Origin: Desulfobulbaceae bacterium UBA2775
Lineage (GTDB): Bacteria > Desulfobacterota > Desulfobulbia > Desulfobulbales > Desulfocapsaceae
DNA length: 28,131 nucleotides
NCBI GenBank assembly: GCA_002352445.1
Contig: DEIL01000040.1
Location: 3,543 to 31,673, forward strand
Direction of reading: 5' to 3'
Positions 8,760 through 17,109 of this stretch are shown here, piece by piece. The notes beneath the pieces were generated by a model, which searched no databases, was not told the origin of the DNA, and saw nothing but the letters and a program-made list of their open reading frames with translations. The translations under genes and the position numbers were made by a program. How positions within the stretch are numbered: position 1 is the first letter of the stretch; every line of letters starts with the position of its first letter.

Positions 8760-9328
8760 TTGCCTTCCTCTTGAAAAGAGATCACCTGGTAGGTTTTTAT
8801 ATCTAAATGTTTCTCTCTCCAGGCCGTTTCTTCAAGGCCCGCCTTTCGACAAAGTTGACCTAAAAACAACTCCGCCGACGGCAGTTGTTTCCATACCTGG
8901 GGAAGAAACGTTGCCCCGCGGCGACCATCCTTTAAAATGACACCATCAACCCCGGGCTGCAACTTCTTCAGCAAATCAACAGAATCCTCATATTCAAGTG
9001 AGGATGGAGAGGAGAGAATAGAAATATCGATCTCTATTGTTTCAAGCTCTTTGTGACTCAGGGGAGAAAACCTGTGATCGCTGAAAGCTGCACTAAGTGC
9101 GTTATCATGGACACTTTGCCATAGAGATGTGGCGGGCTCCAAAGTACCAATGCACCCCCTTAACCTGCCGGAGATTTTCAGTGTTACAAAGGTTGCCGCT
9201 TTTTCCCGAAAGACAGGATCTTCCGGCATATCCGGCAAACCGTCATCCTTATTCAACCGGTTGGAGATGGTTTCTCTTGCTTGCTCCAGCAGTAAATTCT
9301 TCTGAGTGCTGCTCAATCCTTTTCTCAT
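8756..9328 (-). CDS. AMMECR1 domain protein (AmmeMemoRadiSam system protein A type)
   Basis: The 190-residue protein has the hallmark LRGCIG at 56-61, followed by DNALSAAFSDHRFSPLS, and it spans a single AMMECR1 domain. The family is widespread, including the human AMMECR1 protein; its biochemical role is unsettled. In many bacteria it is encoded with a Memo-like protein and a radical SAM protein; neither is found here. ATG 9328 is chosen over the GTG at 9337 because it forms an ATGA overlap with the stop of the upstream thiolase gene and matches the pattern of 4-bp overlaps through this operon. Confidence 0.85.
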   Translation of the reverse strand: MRKGLSSTQKNLLLEQARETISNRLNKDDGLPDMPEDPVFREKAATFVTLKISGRLRGCIGTLEPATSLWQSVHDNALSAAFSDHRFSPLSHKELETIEIDISILSSPSSLEYEDSVDLLKKLQPGVDGVILKDGRRGATFLPQVWKQLPSAELFLGQLCRKAGLEETAWREKHLDIKTYQVISFQEEGK

Positions 9329-10368
9329 CCTGCCCACTCAATCCCCAACATCATACAGTTTATACCGCTGCCGATGCCAAGCAGGGCCCCCTTCTTTCCG
9401 GGTTGAAAGACACCCTGTTCAATCGCCATAGCCATGGTAACAGGTGCAGATACAGAACCTACATTTCCGAGAGTTTCCAGGGTCGCAAAATTCTTTTCTG
9501 CTGCCAGGTTCAACTGCTCAAAAAGCAACTTGGCATGGGCTGAGCCAACCTGGTGACAAAAAAAGTGGTCGACATCATCGCCGCCCCACCCAGGGCTTGT
9601 GGAAAATTCATTCCAGGTCAACAGCGCTGTTTCAACCCCGCGATACAAAAGCTCCTCGGAATTTGTCGCCATCAGGGTCGTGTTCTGACCATTCTGGCCA
9701 CCATGGCAGAGATCAGAGTGAATGGTGTTTGCCTTCCAGGCACCGCAAACCAGGCGGGGCCTTTTTTCATTCTCTCCGGCCCGCCTCATAAACAGCCCCA
9801 TGGATCCGGAGCCTATCGTCAATGAGGCAAAAGCGGGTTTTATACTTTTTCGGGTAAATGTTGTGTTCTCCAGCAAAGAAACCAGGGTCGACTCAAGCAG
9901 CTCCTCTGCAGTTTCGCCAGAGACAACCAGACCATTTTGCACCTGTCCCAGCTCAATCATATTGGCCAGCACCACCATGCCGTCGAGAAAGCCAAGACAG
10001 GCATTCGATATATCAAAAATAAGACAGGAGGAAGACAGGCCAAGGTTATTATGGACAAAGGATGCTGTTGCCGGTTCCATCATATCCCGTGACACCGATG
10101 TAAAGATAAGGCATTCAACATCCTGTGGATCTATATCTCCATTTGCGAGAACTTTTTTACCGGCCCTGGTGGCGGCCTCGCTGGGCCTGGTGCCTTCAGG
10201 CCACAGGCGTCTCTCCCTGATACCGCTCATCAGCTCAAGCCTGCCTGAAGGAAGATGCAAACGATCATATAGAGGAGATAATCGCTCTTCAATCTCTTCT
10301 GATGTAATTATCCTGGGGGGAAGCTGATACCCGAAGGTGTCAAGGCAAACATGGGAGTAGCGTATCAT
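9325..10368 (-). CDS. thiolase-fold 3-oxoacyl-ACP synthase III / OleA-like acyl condensing enzyme
   Basis: This 347-residue FabH-fold protein has the full Cys-His-Asn triad: Cys124 in NACLGF, His272 in CHQVGSAH and Asn302 in LGNVGS. It resembles OleA more than FabH: the N-terminal LELMSGIRERRLW, the SVSRDMMEPATAS segment and the C-terminal GIGSGINCMM are OleA-like. Glu98 lies 26 residues before the active cysteine, as does the OleA glutamate implicated in head-to-head condensation of two acyl-CoAs. OleA makes a beta-keto acid that OleBCD turn into a long-chain olefin; no oleB, C or D is in this window, so a ketone or another product is possible. ATGA overlaps join it to the hybrid kinase upstream and to AMMECR1 downstream. 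Family call is firm; the specific substrate is inference. Confidence 0.82.
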   Translation of the reverse strand: MIRYSHVCLDTFGYQLPPRIITSEEIEERLSPLYDRLHLPSGRLELMSGIRERRLWPEGTRPSEAATRAGKKVLANGDIDPQDVECLIFTSVSRDMMEPATASFVHNNLGLSSSCLIFDISNACLGFLDGMVVLANMIELGQVQNGLVVSGETAEELLESTLVSLLENTTFTRKSIKPAFASLTIGSGSMGLFMRRAGENEKRPRLVCGAWKANTIHSDLCHGGQNGQNTTLMATNSEELLYRGVETALLTWNEFSTSPGWGGDDVDHFFCHQVGSAHAKLLFEQLNLAAEKNFATLETLGNVGSVSAPVTMAMAIEQGVFQPGKKGALLGIGSGINCMMLGIEWAG

Positions 10369-12053
10369 TGCACCAACTCAAGCTGTGTCCTTATTTTACC
10401 CTCCGTCAAAGGGCCATGGATATATCCATCAATACCATGCTCCAGACATTTTTTTCCGTCTTCCTCATTCCCAAAGCCAACGATTGCAGCCCGTTGGTCC
10501 GAGTACTCTTCCAACTGTCTGATGATTTTCACAGCTTCAAGACTTTCCAGTTCAGCCATGGCTATATCAAAAACAATAAGATCAAAAGATGATAAAGATG
10601 CTTCATACATGGCCGACCGCCGTGTTTCTGCAATAGTCACCCGCCAACCTGACTCTATCAGGGTGCGAACCAGGGTCTGCTGATTATCTACCTCACTCAC
10701 CACAACAAGAGCCCTGCTGGTCAGATATTTAGTCAACACATCAATGAGCTGGTCTCTTTCCACCGGTTTTGGTAAATAGTCATCCATCCCGGCTTGCAGG
10801 CACTTTTCACGATCACCCTGCATGACCAGAGCCGTTAAAGCTATTACCGGTATATGGCCACCATTCTTCTTTTCATATGTTCTTATTTTTCTGGTAGCTT
10901 CCAGCCCATCTGTCTGCTCCATTTGAACATCCATGAGAACAGCTTGATAATCCCCACCACACCCCTCCTTCACGGCTTCTTCACCACTTTCAACGCAGGT
11001 CACATCCATCCCGAGCTGTTTCAGTACTGTTTCAATAAGTACTCTGCTTATATACTCATCCTCTACCAGCAGAACCTTCACTCCCTTGAGTACATAGGCT
11101 GTTCTCTCTTTTATGTTCTCAAAAACCCTGCTTCCCTGTTCCTCAACGGTGTAAAAATCAGTTGCCTCTTTTACCGGAACAGTAAACCAGAAGCTGGATC
11201 CCGAGGAATCACTCTCAAACCCGATACTGCCCCCCATTATTTTTATAAGCTGGGAGACAACCGTCAACCCTAAACCTGTCGATCCGACAACAAGGGGTTG
11301 AGGGGCATGATTTCCCTCTTTCTTCCTGAAATAATGGGATATCACCTTTTGCATATTATCACCTATACCACAACCGGTATCGGTAACCACAAACTTCAGC
11401 AGTAAATTTTTGTTGTTATCATAGCCATCATTTTCAATCTTTATTGAGACAGATCCATCAGCTGTAAATTTGATGCCATTGTCCACCAGATTGGTTACAA
11501 TTTGAACCAGACGTCCCGGGTCTCCGTGGATATATGCCGGAACATTCGGATCTATGTGATAGAGGAGTTCAAGATCTTTCTTTTCAGCAGCCAGTCGCAG
11601 GAGGTAGAGATCATGATCCAGGCTCTCTATTAAATTAAAATCTTCCTTATTCAGGTCGAGTTGTCCCGACTCTATCTTGGAAAAATCGAGAACCTGGTTC
11701 ACTACCCCCAGCAACCGCTCTACCGACGAACCAATCATCTCCAGATATTCCCTCTGCTCTTCCGTCAGATCTGTTTCCAGAACAAGGCTCGTCATTCCAA
11801 CAATGCCATTCATTGAAGAGCGTATCTCATGGCTTACATTTTCAAGAAAATTATTTTTCAGATGATTCGACCGGGCAATGTGAAACTGCTCCTGCTCACC
11901 CACAGAACCGGGCAGACCTCGACCATCAAAAGAATGTCCCTTCACCAAAGCCCCGAAAACCCTCTTCTTCAGAGTAGCGTTTGTCTTTTTCTGCCCGTCA
12001 AGCCGAATTTCAAGGTCTTCTATCTGTTGCTGCAGTTTTTCAATTTCCGGCAT
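10365..12053 (-). CDS. cytoplasmic hybrid histidine kinase with two receiver domains
   Basis: The 562-residue protein has no membrane segment. An N-terminal coiled coil (1-35) leads to HisKA with His75 in NVSHEIRSSMNGIVG, an ATPase domain (NLVDNGIKF at 188-196, TDTGCGI at 224-230, STGLGL at 258-263), a receiver with Asp375 and Lys429, and a second C-terminal receiver-like domain with Asp496. The second receiver has IHGP where the conserved Lys-Pro should be and lacks a clear Thr/Ser switch, so it is probably a pseudo-receiver. ATG 12053 is preferred: GGGAGGAG lies 5 nt upstream and the alternative start 7 codons earlier has no support. It overlaps the end of rlmKL by 14 bp and the thiolase gene by 4 bp. 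There is no sensory domain besides the coiled coil, so input must come from a partner. Confidence 0.88.
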   Translation of the reverse strand: MPEIEKLQQQIEDLEIRLDGQKKTNATLKKRVFGALVKGHSFDGRGLPGSVGEQEQFHIARSNHLKNNFLENVSHEIRSSMNGIVGMTSLVLETDLTEEQREYLEMIGSSVERLLGVVNQVLDFSKIESGQLDLNKEDFNLIESLDHDLYLLRLAAEKKDLELLYHIDPNVPAYIHGDPGRLVQIVTNLVDNGIKFTADGSVSIKIENDGYDNNKNLLLKFVVTDTGCGIGDNMQKVISHYFRKKEGNHAPQPLVVGSTGLGLTVVSQLIKIMGGSIGFESDSSGSSFWFTVPVKEATDFYTVEEQGSRVFENIKERTAYVLKGVKVLLVEDEYISRVLIETVLKQLGMDVTCVESGEEAVKEGCGGDYQAVLMDVQMEQTDGLEATRKIRTYEKKNGGHIPVIALTALVMQGDREKCLQAGMDDYLPKPVERDQLIDVLTKYLTSRALVVVSEVDNQQTLVRTLIESGWRVTIAETRRSAMYEASLSSFDLIVFDIAMAELESLEAVKIIRQLEEYSDQRAAIVGFGNEEDGKKCLEHGIDGYIHGPLTEGKIRTQLELVQ

Positions 12054-14220
12054 TGCTCTCCTCCCGCATCTCAACCTTCCCCTTTTTCATTTCCCAGCAC
12101 CTGTGTATCTTTTTATTTCTGGAAAAGTCATAGGGTATTGTTTTAATGCTTATATCTTTCACGATAAAAGAATCTTTCAGTTGAAGATCAAGTATGAACT
12201 TCCTGTAGTTTGTCGAAAAAAACAGAACTCCCGACTTATCCAGACGAGCCATTGCAAGCCTGATAAGCTTAACATGATCCTTTTGAATATTAAAAATCCG
12301 TTTTTCTTTTTTAGTATTTGAAAAAGTTGGCGGATCGACGAAAATTATATCAAAAGTAGACCTGCACTCTCGCAGCCACGTCATACAGTCATCCTGTACA
12401 ACGGTATGTATTTCTTCGGCCAGGCCGTTGAGTGCCAGGTTCATTTTTGTCCACCCTGCATACGTAGGAGAAAGATCAACTGTTGTAGTGCTTGCACACC
12501 CCCCCATAGCAGCTTGAATCGTTGCACTGCCGGTATAACCAAAAAGATTAAGAAACCTTTTACCCTTTGCCTGTTGAAAAATTCTCTGCCTCAAGGGGCG
12601 ATGATCAAGAAAAAGACCAGTGTCAAGATAATCTGTGAAGTTCACCAGATAATAACAGTTTCCTTCCTTCACCTCATACAGTTTTTTTCGGCTGTTTTTT
12701 TTCTGGTACTGATTTTTCCCTTTCTGCCTCTGTCTTGTTTTTAGAAAAACCCGGTTGGAACGTACTCCGAGTATCTCTTTTATCTGCCTGACAGCATCCC
12801 TTAGTCTTTGAGCGGCAAGCTCTCCGGATATTGATTTTGGCGGGGAGTATTCATGGATATGTACCCATTTGCCGTACAGGTCAACGCTGATATTATAATG
12901 AGGTAAATCTCTATCGTAAACTCTGAAACATGAGATATCCTCTCTCTCCGCCCAGCCCATATATTTTTTCAGATTCTTTTTAAACCTGTTGCCAAATTCA
13001 CTTTCACTCTCCATGCCCATTTCAGACGGTTTCTTCCATCGAAAAGAGTCTTTTGTTGTTTCATCCACAAGTCCAACGAGAAGCCTGCAGGGTATAGTAC
13101 CATTAAAAAGCTTGTATCTGTTTCTCCAGGCCAGATTGAAACTATCGGTAAAATCCGGATTAGAAATAAAAACCCCTATATTCCAACCGGGAAACCTTTC
13201 TCTGCTTATGCGTCCGAGTGCTCTGTATAAACAGGATACCTGTTCAGCTTCCGAGAGTCGCTCTCCATAAGGAAGATTGGATAATATCATGCCATTTTCA
13301 GTGGGTCGCTGAAGGGTAGCAAGCTCAGCCTGTTTAATCCGGATAAACTCTTCAAGCCCTGCACGTTCAATATTCTTTCTTGCACCCTTCACCACGACAG
13401 GATCACAATCATACCCGACCATGACAGGCCAGTTCTTTTCTAACCCGGCACTCTCCCGGGAAACAGCCTCATCTATCAACTCCTGCCAGAGAACAGTATC
13501 ATGCTGCAGCCAGCCAAGAAAACCAAAATAGTTTCGGAATAAACCGGGAGCAGAGTCGCCATACATCATCGCCGCTTCTATAAGTATGGTTCCTGTACCG
13601 CACATGGGATCTACCAGGGTCCCGGCCCCACCCTTCAGCCAGCCGCTCAGGCCGACGATTGCAGCGCCAAGTGTTTCTTTAAGTGGAGCTCGTGCCCCGG
13701 AGACTCTGTAGCCCCTGCGGTGCAGACTTTCTCCGGAGAGATCCAGAAAAAGTGTTGCCTGCCTTTTGTCAAGGTGGAGGTGCAGCCTGATTCCCGGCCT
13801 TGATGTATCGATCGACGGACGATCCCCCTCTCTGTTTCTAAAATAGTCAACAACGGCATCTTTTACCTTCAGTGCTGCATAATGACTATGGCTGATGGGG
13901 CTTTCACCGGATATTGTACAGTCAACTGCAAATGTGGTATCAATCGTCATATGGGTGGACCAGTCCGCTTTCAAACATTCCTGATACAGTTCTTCCTCAT
14001 TTTTTACCGGGAACTCGGATAACTGTAAAAGGATTCTGGAGGAAAAACGGGACCACAAACAGGCTCGATAAGCAGCTGCCAACCCTCCCTGCCAGAACAC
14101 AATGCCCCTGCCACAGGAGATGTCCCTGCCACCAAAAGATTCTATCTCCTCTCTGGCAAGACTCTCTAAACCAACAGCACAGACGGCTGTTAGGGTGTGC
14201 CCGGTGTCTTTTGCTTTCAT
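12040..14220 (-). CDS. rlmKL: bifunctional 23S rRNA methyltransferase RlmKL
   Basis: The 726-residue length matches the fused RlmK/RlmL family (E. coli about 700). The N-terminal half has a THUMP region (about 50-160), then a SAM-binding motif DPMCGTGTILIEA near 204-216 and the catalytic SNLPYGERL around 314-322, which methylates N2 of a guanine in 23S rRNA (G2445 in E. coli). The C-terminal half is a second Rossmann methyltransferase with LNLFGYTGSATIQAA near 555 and VDPPTFSN near 625, expected to form m7G (G2069 in E. coli). It acts on the nascent large subunit. It heads a six-gene - strand operon with a good promoter about 100 bp upstream. Confidence 0.93.
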   Translation of the reverse strand: MKAKDTGHTLTAVCAVGLESLAREEIESFGGRDISCGRGIVFWQGGLAAAYRACLWSRFSSRILLQLSEFPVKNEEELYQECLKADWSTHMTIDTTFAVDCTISGESPISHSHYAALKVKDAVVDYFRNREGDRPSIDTSRPGIRLHLHLDKRQATLFLDLSGESLHRRGYRVSGARAPLKETLGAAIVGLSGWLKGGAGTLVDPMCGTGTILIEAAMMYGDSAPGLFRNYFGFLGWLQHDTVLWQELIDEAVSRESAGLEKNWPVMVGYDCDPVVVKGARKNIERAGLEEFIRIKQAELATLQRPTENGMILSNLPYGERLSEAEQVSCLYRALGRISRERFPGWNIGVFISNPDFTDSFNLAWRNRYKLFNGTIPCRLLVGLVDETTKDSFRWKKPSEMGMESESEFGNRFKKNLKKYMGWAEREDISCFRVYDRDLPHYNISVDLYGKWVHIHEYSPPKSISGELAAQRLRDAVRQIKEILGVRSNRVFLKTRQRQKGKNQYQKKNSRKKLYEVKEGNCYYLVNFTDYLDTGLFLDHRPLRQRIFQQAKGKRFLNLFGYTGSATIQAAMGGCASTTTVDLSPTYAGWTKMNLALNGLAEEIHTVVQDDCMTWLRECRSTFDIIFVDPPTFSNTKKEKRIFNIQKDHVKLIRLAMARLDKSGVLFFSTNYRKFILDLQLKDSFIVKDISIKTIPYDFSRNKKIHRCWEMKKGKVEMREESNAGN

Positions 14221-14325
14221 ATTTCGTACCCCGCGACCGAGTGTTTACCAACCACAAGGCTGGAAAGAAGGTGGTGAATAAATTGTTTTTGCCTGAACAT
14301 CCCGGTCGCTTGCCATCGCAATACC

Positions 14326-14354
14326 ATTATAAAAGTTGATAGGCAACAGGTAAA
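14326..14354 (-). promoter_or_regulatory. promoter of the rlmKL operon
   Basis: On the - strand, TTTACC (14354-14349) and a perfect TATAAT (14331-14326) are separated by 17 nt. Transcription would start near 14318, leaving a leader of about 100 nt before rlmKL. It lies back to back with the pal promoter. Confidence 0.55.
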
Positions 14355-14381
14355 TAGAATTATCCGCCTGGCAATTTATGC

Positions 14382-14409
14382 TTGACCTCTTTGTTATTAC
14401 GGCTAAACT
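14382..14409 (+). promoter_or_regulatory. promoter of pal
   Basis: TTGACC (14382-14387) is followed after 16 nt by TAAACT (14404-14409), about 65 bp before the pal start. The -35 is strong and the -10 moderate. Confidence 0.5.
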
Positions 14410-14474
14410 GTACCATAATTTTATGCAACTATTCAGAAGCGCCCATCCATCCTTACATGGAAACAGGAGAAATC

Positions 14475-15098
14475 ATGAAAAAAAGGTTCTACACATCAAT
14501 TGTACTCTCGTCCCTTCTTGGCTCACTTGTCCTTTTGGGGGTCGGTTGCAGTCCCAAAACAGTTGTCCCCCCAACTTCAGCAGGATCTTCCGGATCAATG
14601 TCCGGCGGCAAAGATATTAGCTACCCCCCGGCGGAAGGCGGGTATTCTGAGGAAAACCTTCCCACTGAAGGTACACTTGATGACACCGCTGCAGGTAGCG
14701 GTGGTGGATCCGCCAATGCACCTGACACCCAGACAGACGAATATAAACGGGTACATGGAAGATCCTCGGACAACCTCTACCCTATCTATTTTGACTTCGA
14801 CCGGGCCGCAATCACAACGGATATGACAGACATAATAGTGCGCAACGCGGAATACCTTAACTCAGTTCCCGGAACAGCAGTAATTATTGAAGGAAACTGC
14901 GATGAAAGGGGAACCAATGAGTACAACCTCGCCCTTGGTGAAAGAAGATCCATTAACACCCAGCAGTTCTTAATTGACCTGGGCGTGGATCCCTCAAGAA
15001 TCAGAACCCTTTCCTATGGCGAAGAGAAACCTCTTTTCCCAGGACAGGACGAAGATGCCTACAGCCAGAACAGGCGTGCAGATTTTGTCATAGAATAG
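14475..15098 (+). CDS. pal: peptidoglycan-associated lipoprotein Pal (OmpA-like)
   Basis: The 207-residue precursor begins MKKRFYTS and has a hydrophobic signal ending LLGVGC, giving lipid-modified Cys25; the lipobox is slightly atypical, with Gly at -3. A low-complexity Gly/Ser/Pro linker (26-95) precedes an OmpA C-terminal domain: IYFDFDRAAI at 104-113, CDERGTNEYNLALGERRS at 142-159, and SQNRRADFVI at the end. Asp143 and Arg157/158 are the expected contacts to diaminopimelate in peptidoglycan. The protein should anchor the outer membrane to the wall as part of Tol-Pal. AGGAG lies 5 nt before ATG 14475. No tolQRAB is adjacent, and it has its own promoter and terminator. Confidence 0.9.
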   Translation: MKKRFYTSIVLSSLLGSLVLLGVGCSPKTVVPPTSAGSSGSMSGGKDISYPPAEGGYSEENLPTEGTLDDTAAGSGGGSANAPDTQTDEYKRVHGRSSDNLYPIYFDFDRAAITTDMTDIIVRNAEYLNSVPGTAVIIEGNCDERGTNEYNLALGERRSINTQQFLIDLGVDPSRIRTLSYGEEKPLFPGQDEDAYSQNRRADFVIE

Positions 15099-15103
15099 CA
15101 ATC

Positions 15104-15808
15104 TTACTTTTCTCCGGCACGTCTCTCCAGTGCCGGAGAAATTTTCTGCAGAATTTTTTCAACCACTTCATCAATCGAGATATCTGTAGTCTCGATCTTC
15201 ACAGCATCTTCTGCCGCTTTAAGTGGAGCAATCTTCCGTTCACGATCATTTTTATCACGGCTAAGAGTCATAGCCAGGATTTCTGCCTCATCCACTTCCA
15301 TCCCCCTCTGCCGAAGCTGCTCAACACGTCTGCGTGCTCTTTCCCGGGGATCGGCATCAAGAAAAAATTTATGCTTTGCCATAGGAAAAACAACCGTGCC
15401 GGTATCTCTTCCCTCGGCCACAACCCTGCCCTCCTTCCCTAAAACTCTTTGCATTTCTGTCAATTTTTCCCTCACCACAGGGATAGCGGAAACCCGGGAA
15501 GCTATCATGGCCATTGCCGGAGTACGAATGATATCACTTACATCCTCACCGCCGAGCAAAACACAAATATCACTCTGATCATCAACAGCCGGGAGCAGCT
15601 GCATCCTTAACTCATCAAGACTGCGGGAAACAGTTTCAGATTCATCAAGGTTTATACCGAGTCGCTCCAGGTAAAGGCCCACAGCTCGATACATTGCTCC
15701 AGTGTCAAGATAGGTATATTCGGTTGCACCGGCAACTTTCCTGCTTACTGTTGATTTTCCCACACCGGCCGGGCCGTCAATGGTGATAACATCCTGCTTT
15801 TCAGACAT
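15104..15808 (-). CDS. cmk: cytidylate kinase
   Basis: The 234-residue P-loop enzyme phosphorylates CMP and dCMP with ATP. The Walker A motif GPAGVGKST is at 12-20, followed by YLDTGAMYRA, and the central VVAEGRDTGTVVFP and RARRRVEQLR motifs are those of bacterial CMP kinase. ATG 15808 overlaps the end of hisC by 8 bp; a TTG two codons earlier is a less likely start. It is the last gene of the - strand run, and its 3' end carries the terminator hairpin shared with pal. Confidence 0.93.
   Translation of the reverse strand: MSEKQDVITIDGPAGVGKSTVSRKVAGATEYTYLDTGAMYRAVGLYLERLGINLDESETVSRSLDELRMQLLPAVDDQSDICVLLGGEDVSDIIRTPAMAMIASRVSAIPVVREKLTEMQRVLGKEGRVVAEGRDTGTVVFPMAKHKFFLDADPRERARRRVEQLRQRGMEVDEAEILAMTLSRDKNDRERKIAPLKAAEDAVKIETTDISIDEVVEKILQKISPALERRAGEK
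15109..15141. terminator. bidirectional terminator between pal and cmk, inside the cmk 3' end
   Basis: A perfect 12-bp stem TTTCTCCGGCAC (15109-15120) and GTGCCGGAGAAA (15130-15141) with a 9-nt loop is followed by TTTTC on the + strand. It lies 11 bp after the pal stop and within the last codons of cmk, so it can stop pal transcripts; on the - strand the tail is weaker. Confidence 0.7.
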
Positions 15809-16913
15809 AACCAAGGTCCGTCAGGCAATCAGCCAGGGCTGCGAGAAACCTGGTGTTCTCCTCCTCTGTTCCAACGGTAACCCGAATAAAATCAGGAAAC
15901 CCATAGCTGCTCATGGAACGGATAATAACTCCTTTATGGAGCATTGCCTGATACAACTTATCTCCGTTGCCTCTGACATCAATAAGGAAAAAATTAGTTT
16001 GTGAGGGGTAACTTATACAACCAAGCTCTTCTACCCCTTTGGCCAGAACACGCAACCCTCTTCTCGTTTTAGCCAGAGTATGTTGAAAATATTCCTCATC
16101 CTCCAGGGCTGCTTTTGCCCCGACCTGGGCCAGCTGGTTGATATTAAAGGGTTGGCGGACCTTATGCAGACAGGAGGCAACTTCCCTGGCCATAAGCCCG
16201 AACCCCACACGTAGACCAGACAGACCGTATGCCTTTGAAAATGTTCTCAACAGGACAACCGGACAGCGGTCCTCACTGTTTTGTATCATGGTGGTAATGT
16301 CAACCCGGGAACCGGCATCCATAAAATCCACATATGCTTCATCCAGAACAACAATTACATCTTCGGGAACTCTGTTTAAAAAATTTTGCAGGTACAGGGG
16401 TTCAATGATCGTTCCCGTCGGGTTATTGGGATTATCAAGAAAAATGAGCCTTGTCTTTTCAGAGATCGTTTCATGAATAGTCTCCAGGTCATGCTTCATG
16501 TCCTGGAGCGGAACTATGTAGTTGACGCCCCCTCGAACCTGGACGAACTTTTGATACATCAGGAAAGAAGGGTGACTTGTGATAACTTCATCCCCTTCCC
16601 GCACAAACGCTTTCACCAGAAACTCAATTACCTCATTGGATCCATTTCCTAAAACGATCTCAGCAGGATCAACCTCAAATTTTGAGGCAATTGTTTTAGC
16701 AAGATAGTAACACGATCCATCAGGGTACCTGTTCAGGTTGGACAGCTCTAAACCTAGAACCCTCACCACCTCAGGTGATGGCCCCCAGGGGTTCTCGTTT
16801 GAGGCGAGTTTTATTGAGCCACTGATGCCATACTCACGCTCCAGCTCATCAATGGGCTTTCCCGGTGGGTATGGGGTAATAGAAGCAATATTTTCTGGAA
16901 TAGTAAGTTTCAA
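15801..16913 (-). CDS. hisC: histidinol-phosphate aminotransferase
   Basis: This 370-residue PLP-dependent fold-type I aminotransferase converts imidazole acetol phosphate to histidinol phosphate, and may serve other aromatic amino acids. Visible landmarks are KLASNENPWGPSP (35-47), the NPNNPTG loop (161-167), DEAYVDF (191-197) and the PLP lysine 227 in TFSKAYGLSGLRVGFG. No ATG is available at the N-terminus; the start is TTG 16913 with GGAG 5 nt upstream. It lies between gatA and cmk, with no other histidine gene in the window. The 196 bp before it contain repeats e2 and e1 rather than a recognisable promoter. Confidence 0.92.
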   Translation of the reverse strand: MKLTIPENIASITPYPPGKPIDELEREYGISGSIKLASNENPWGPSPEVVRVLGLELSNLNRYPDGSCYYLAKTIASKFEVDPAEIVLGNGSNEVIEFLVKAFVREGDEVITSHPSFLMYQKFVQVRGGVNYIVPLQDMKHDLETIHETISEKTRLIFLDNPNNPTGTIIEPLYLQNFLNRVPEDVIVVLDEAYVDFMDAGSRVDITTMIQNSEDRCPVVLLRTFSKAYGLSGLRVGFGLMAREVASCLHKVRQPFNINQLAQVGAKAALEDEEYFQHTLAKTRRGLRVLAKGVEELGCISYPSQTNFFLIDVRGNGDKLYQAMLHKGVIIRSMSSYGFPDFIRVTVGTEEENTRFLAALADCLTDLGYV

Positions 16914-16930
16914 GCGATCTCCACATTAAT

Positions 16931-17008
16931 TTAGTGCCATACTCCATAAAAGCTGTCATAAAAAACAAGAAATCAGGAGAGGTTTTTGAATTTTATATGA
17001 AAGTTGTG
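16931..17008 (-). repeat. e2 repeat, copy B
   Basis: This stretch aligns for about 65 bp with 18658-18730: both share TAGT(G/A)CC(A/T)TACTCC at one end, the identical core ATAAAAAACAAGAAA (16958-16972 and 18684-18698) and a trailing AGGAG...TTTTGAA. It lies just upstream of the hisC start, ending 18 bp before the TTG codon. It encodes no ORF. Confidence 0.65.
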
Positions 17009-17037
17009 CTGCTTCCCGGATGGAGACGGATTTGGAA

Positions 17038-17078
17038 GAGTGTTGACATCGTTGTAAAATTCCTTTCATGGGTGTTAG
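17038..17078 (-). repeat. e1 repeat, truncated or diverged copy B
   Basis: On the - strand it reads CTAACACCCATGAAAGGAAT and continues TTTACAACGATGTCA, matching the first 40 bp of the other e1 copies. The remainder is diverged, though a CCGGG occurs further on. It sits about 30 bp after the gatA stop. Confidence 0.65.
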
Positions 17079-17109
17079 AAAAAAGTTCAGTCTGTTCTAA
17101 TCAGTGTCA

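Noticed and set aside
13914..14339. 141-codon + strand frame over the start of rlmKL
   Set aside because: It is antisense to conserved RlmKL sequence and lacks any ribosome-binding site or motif.
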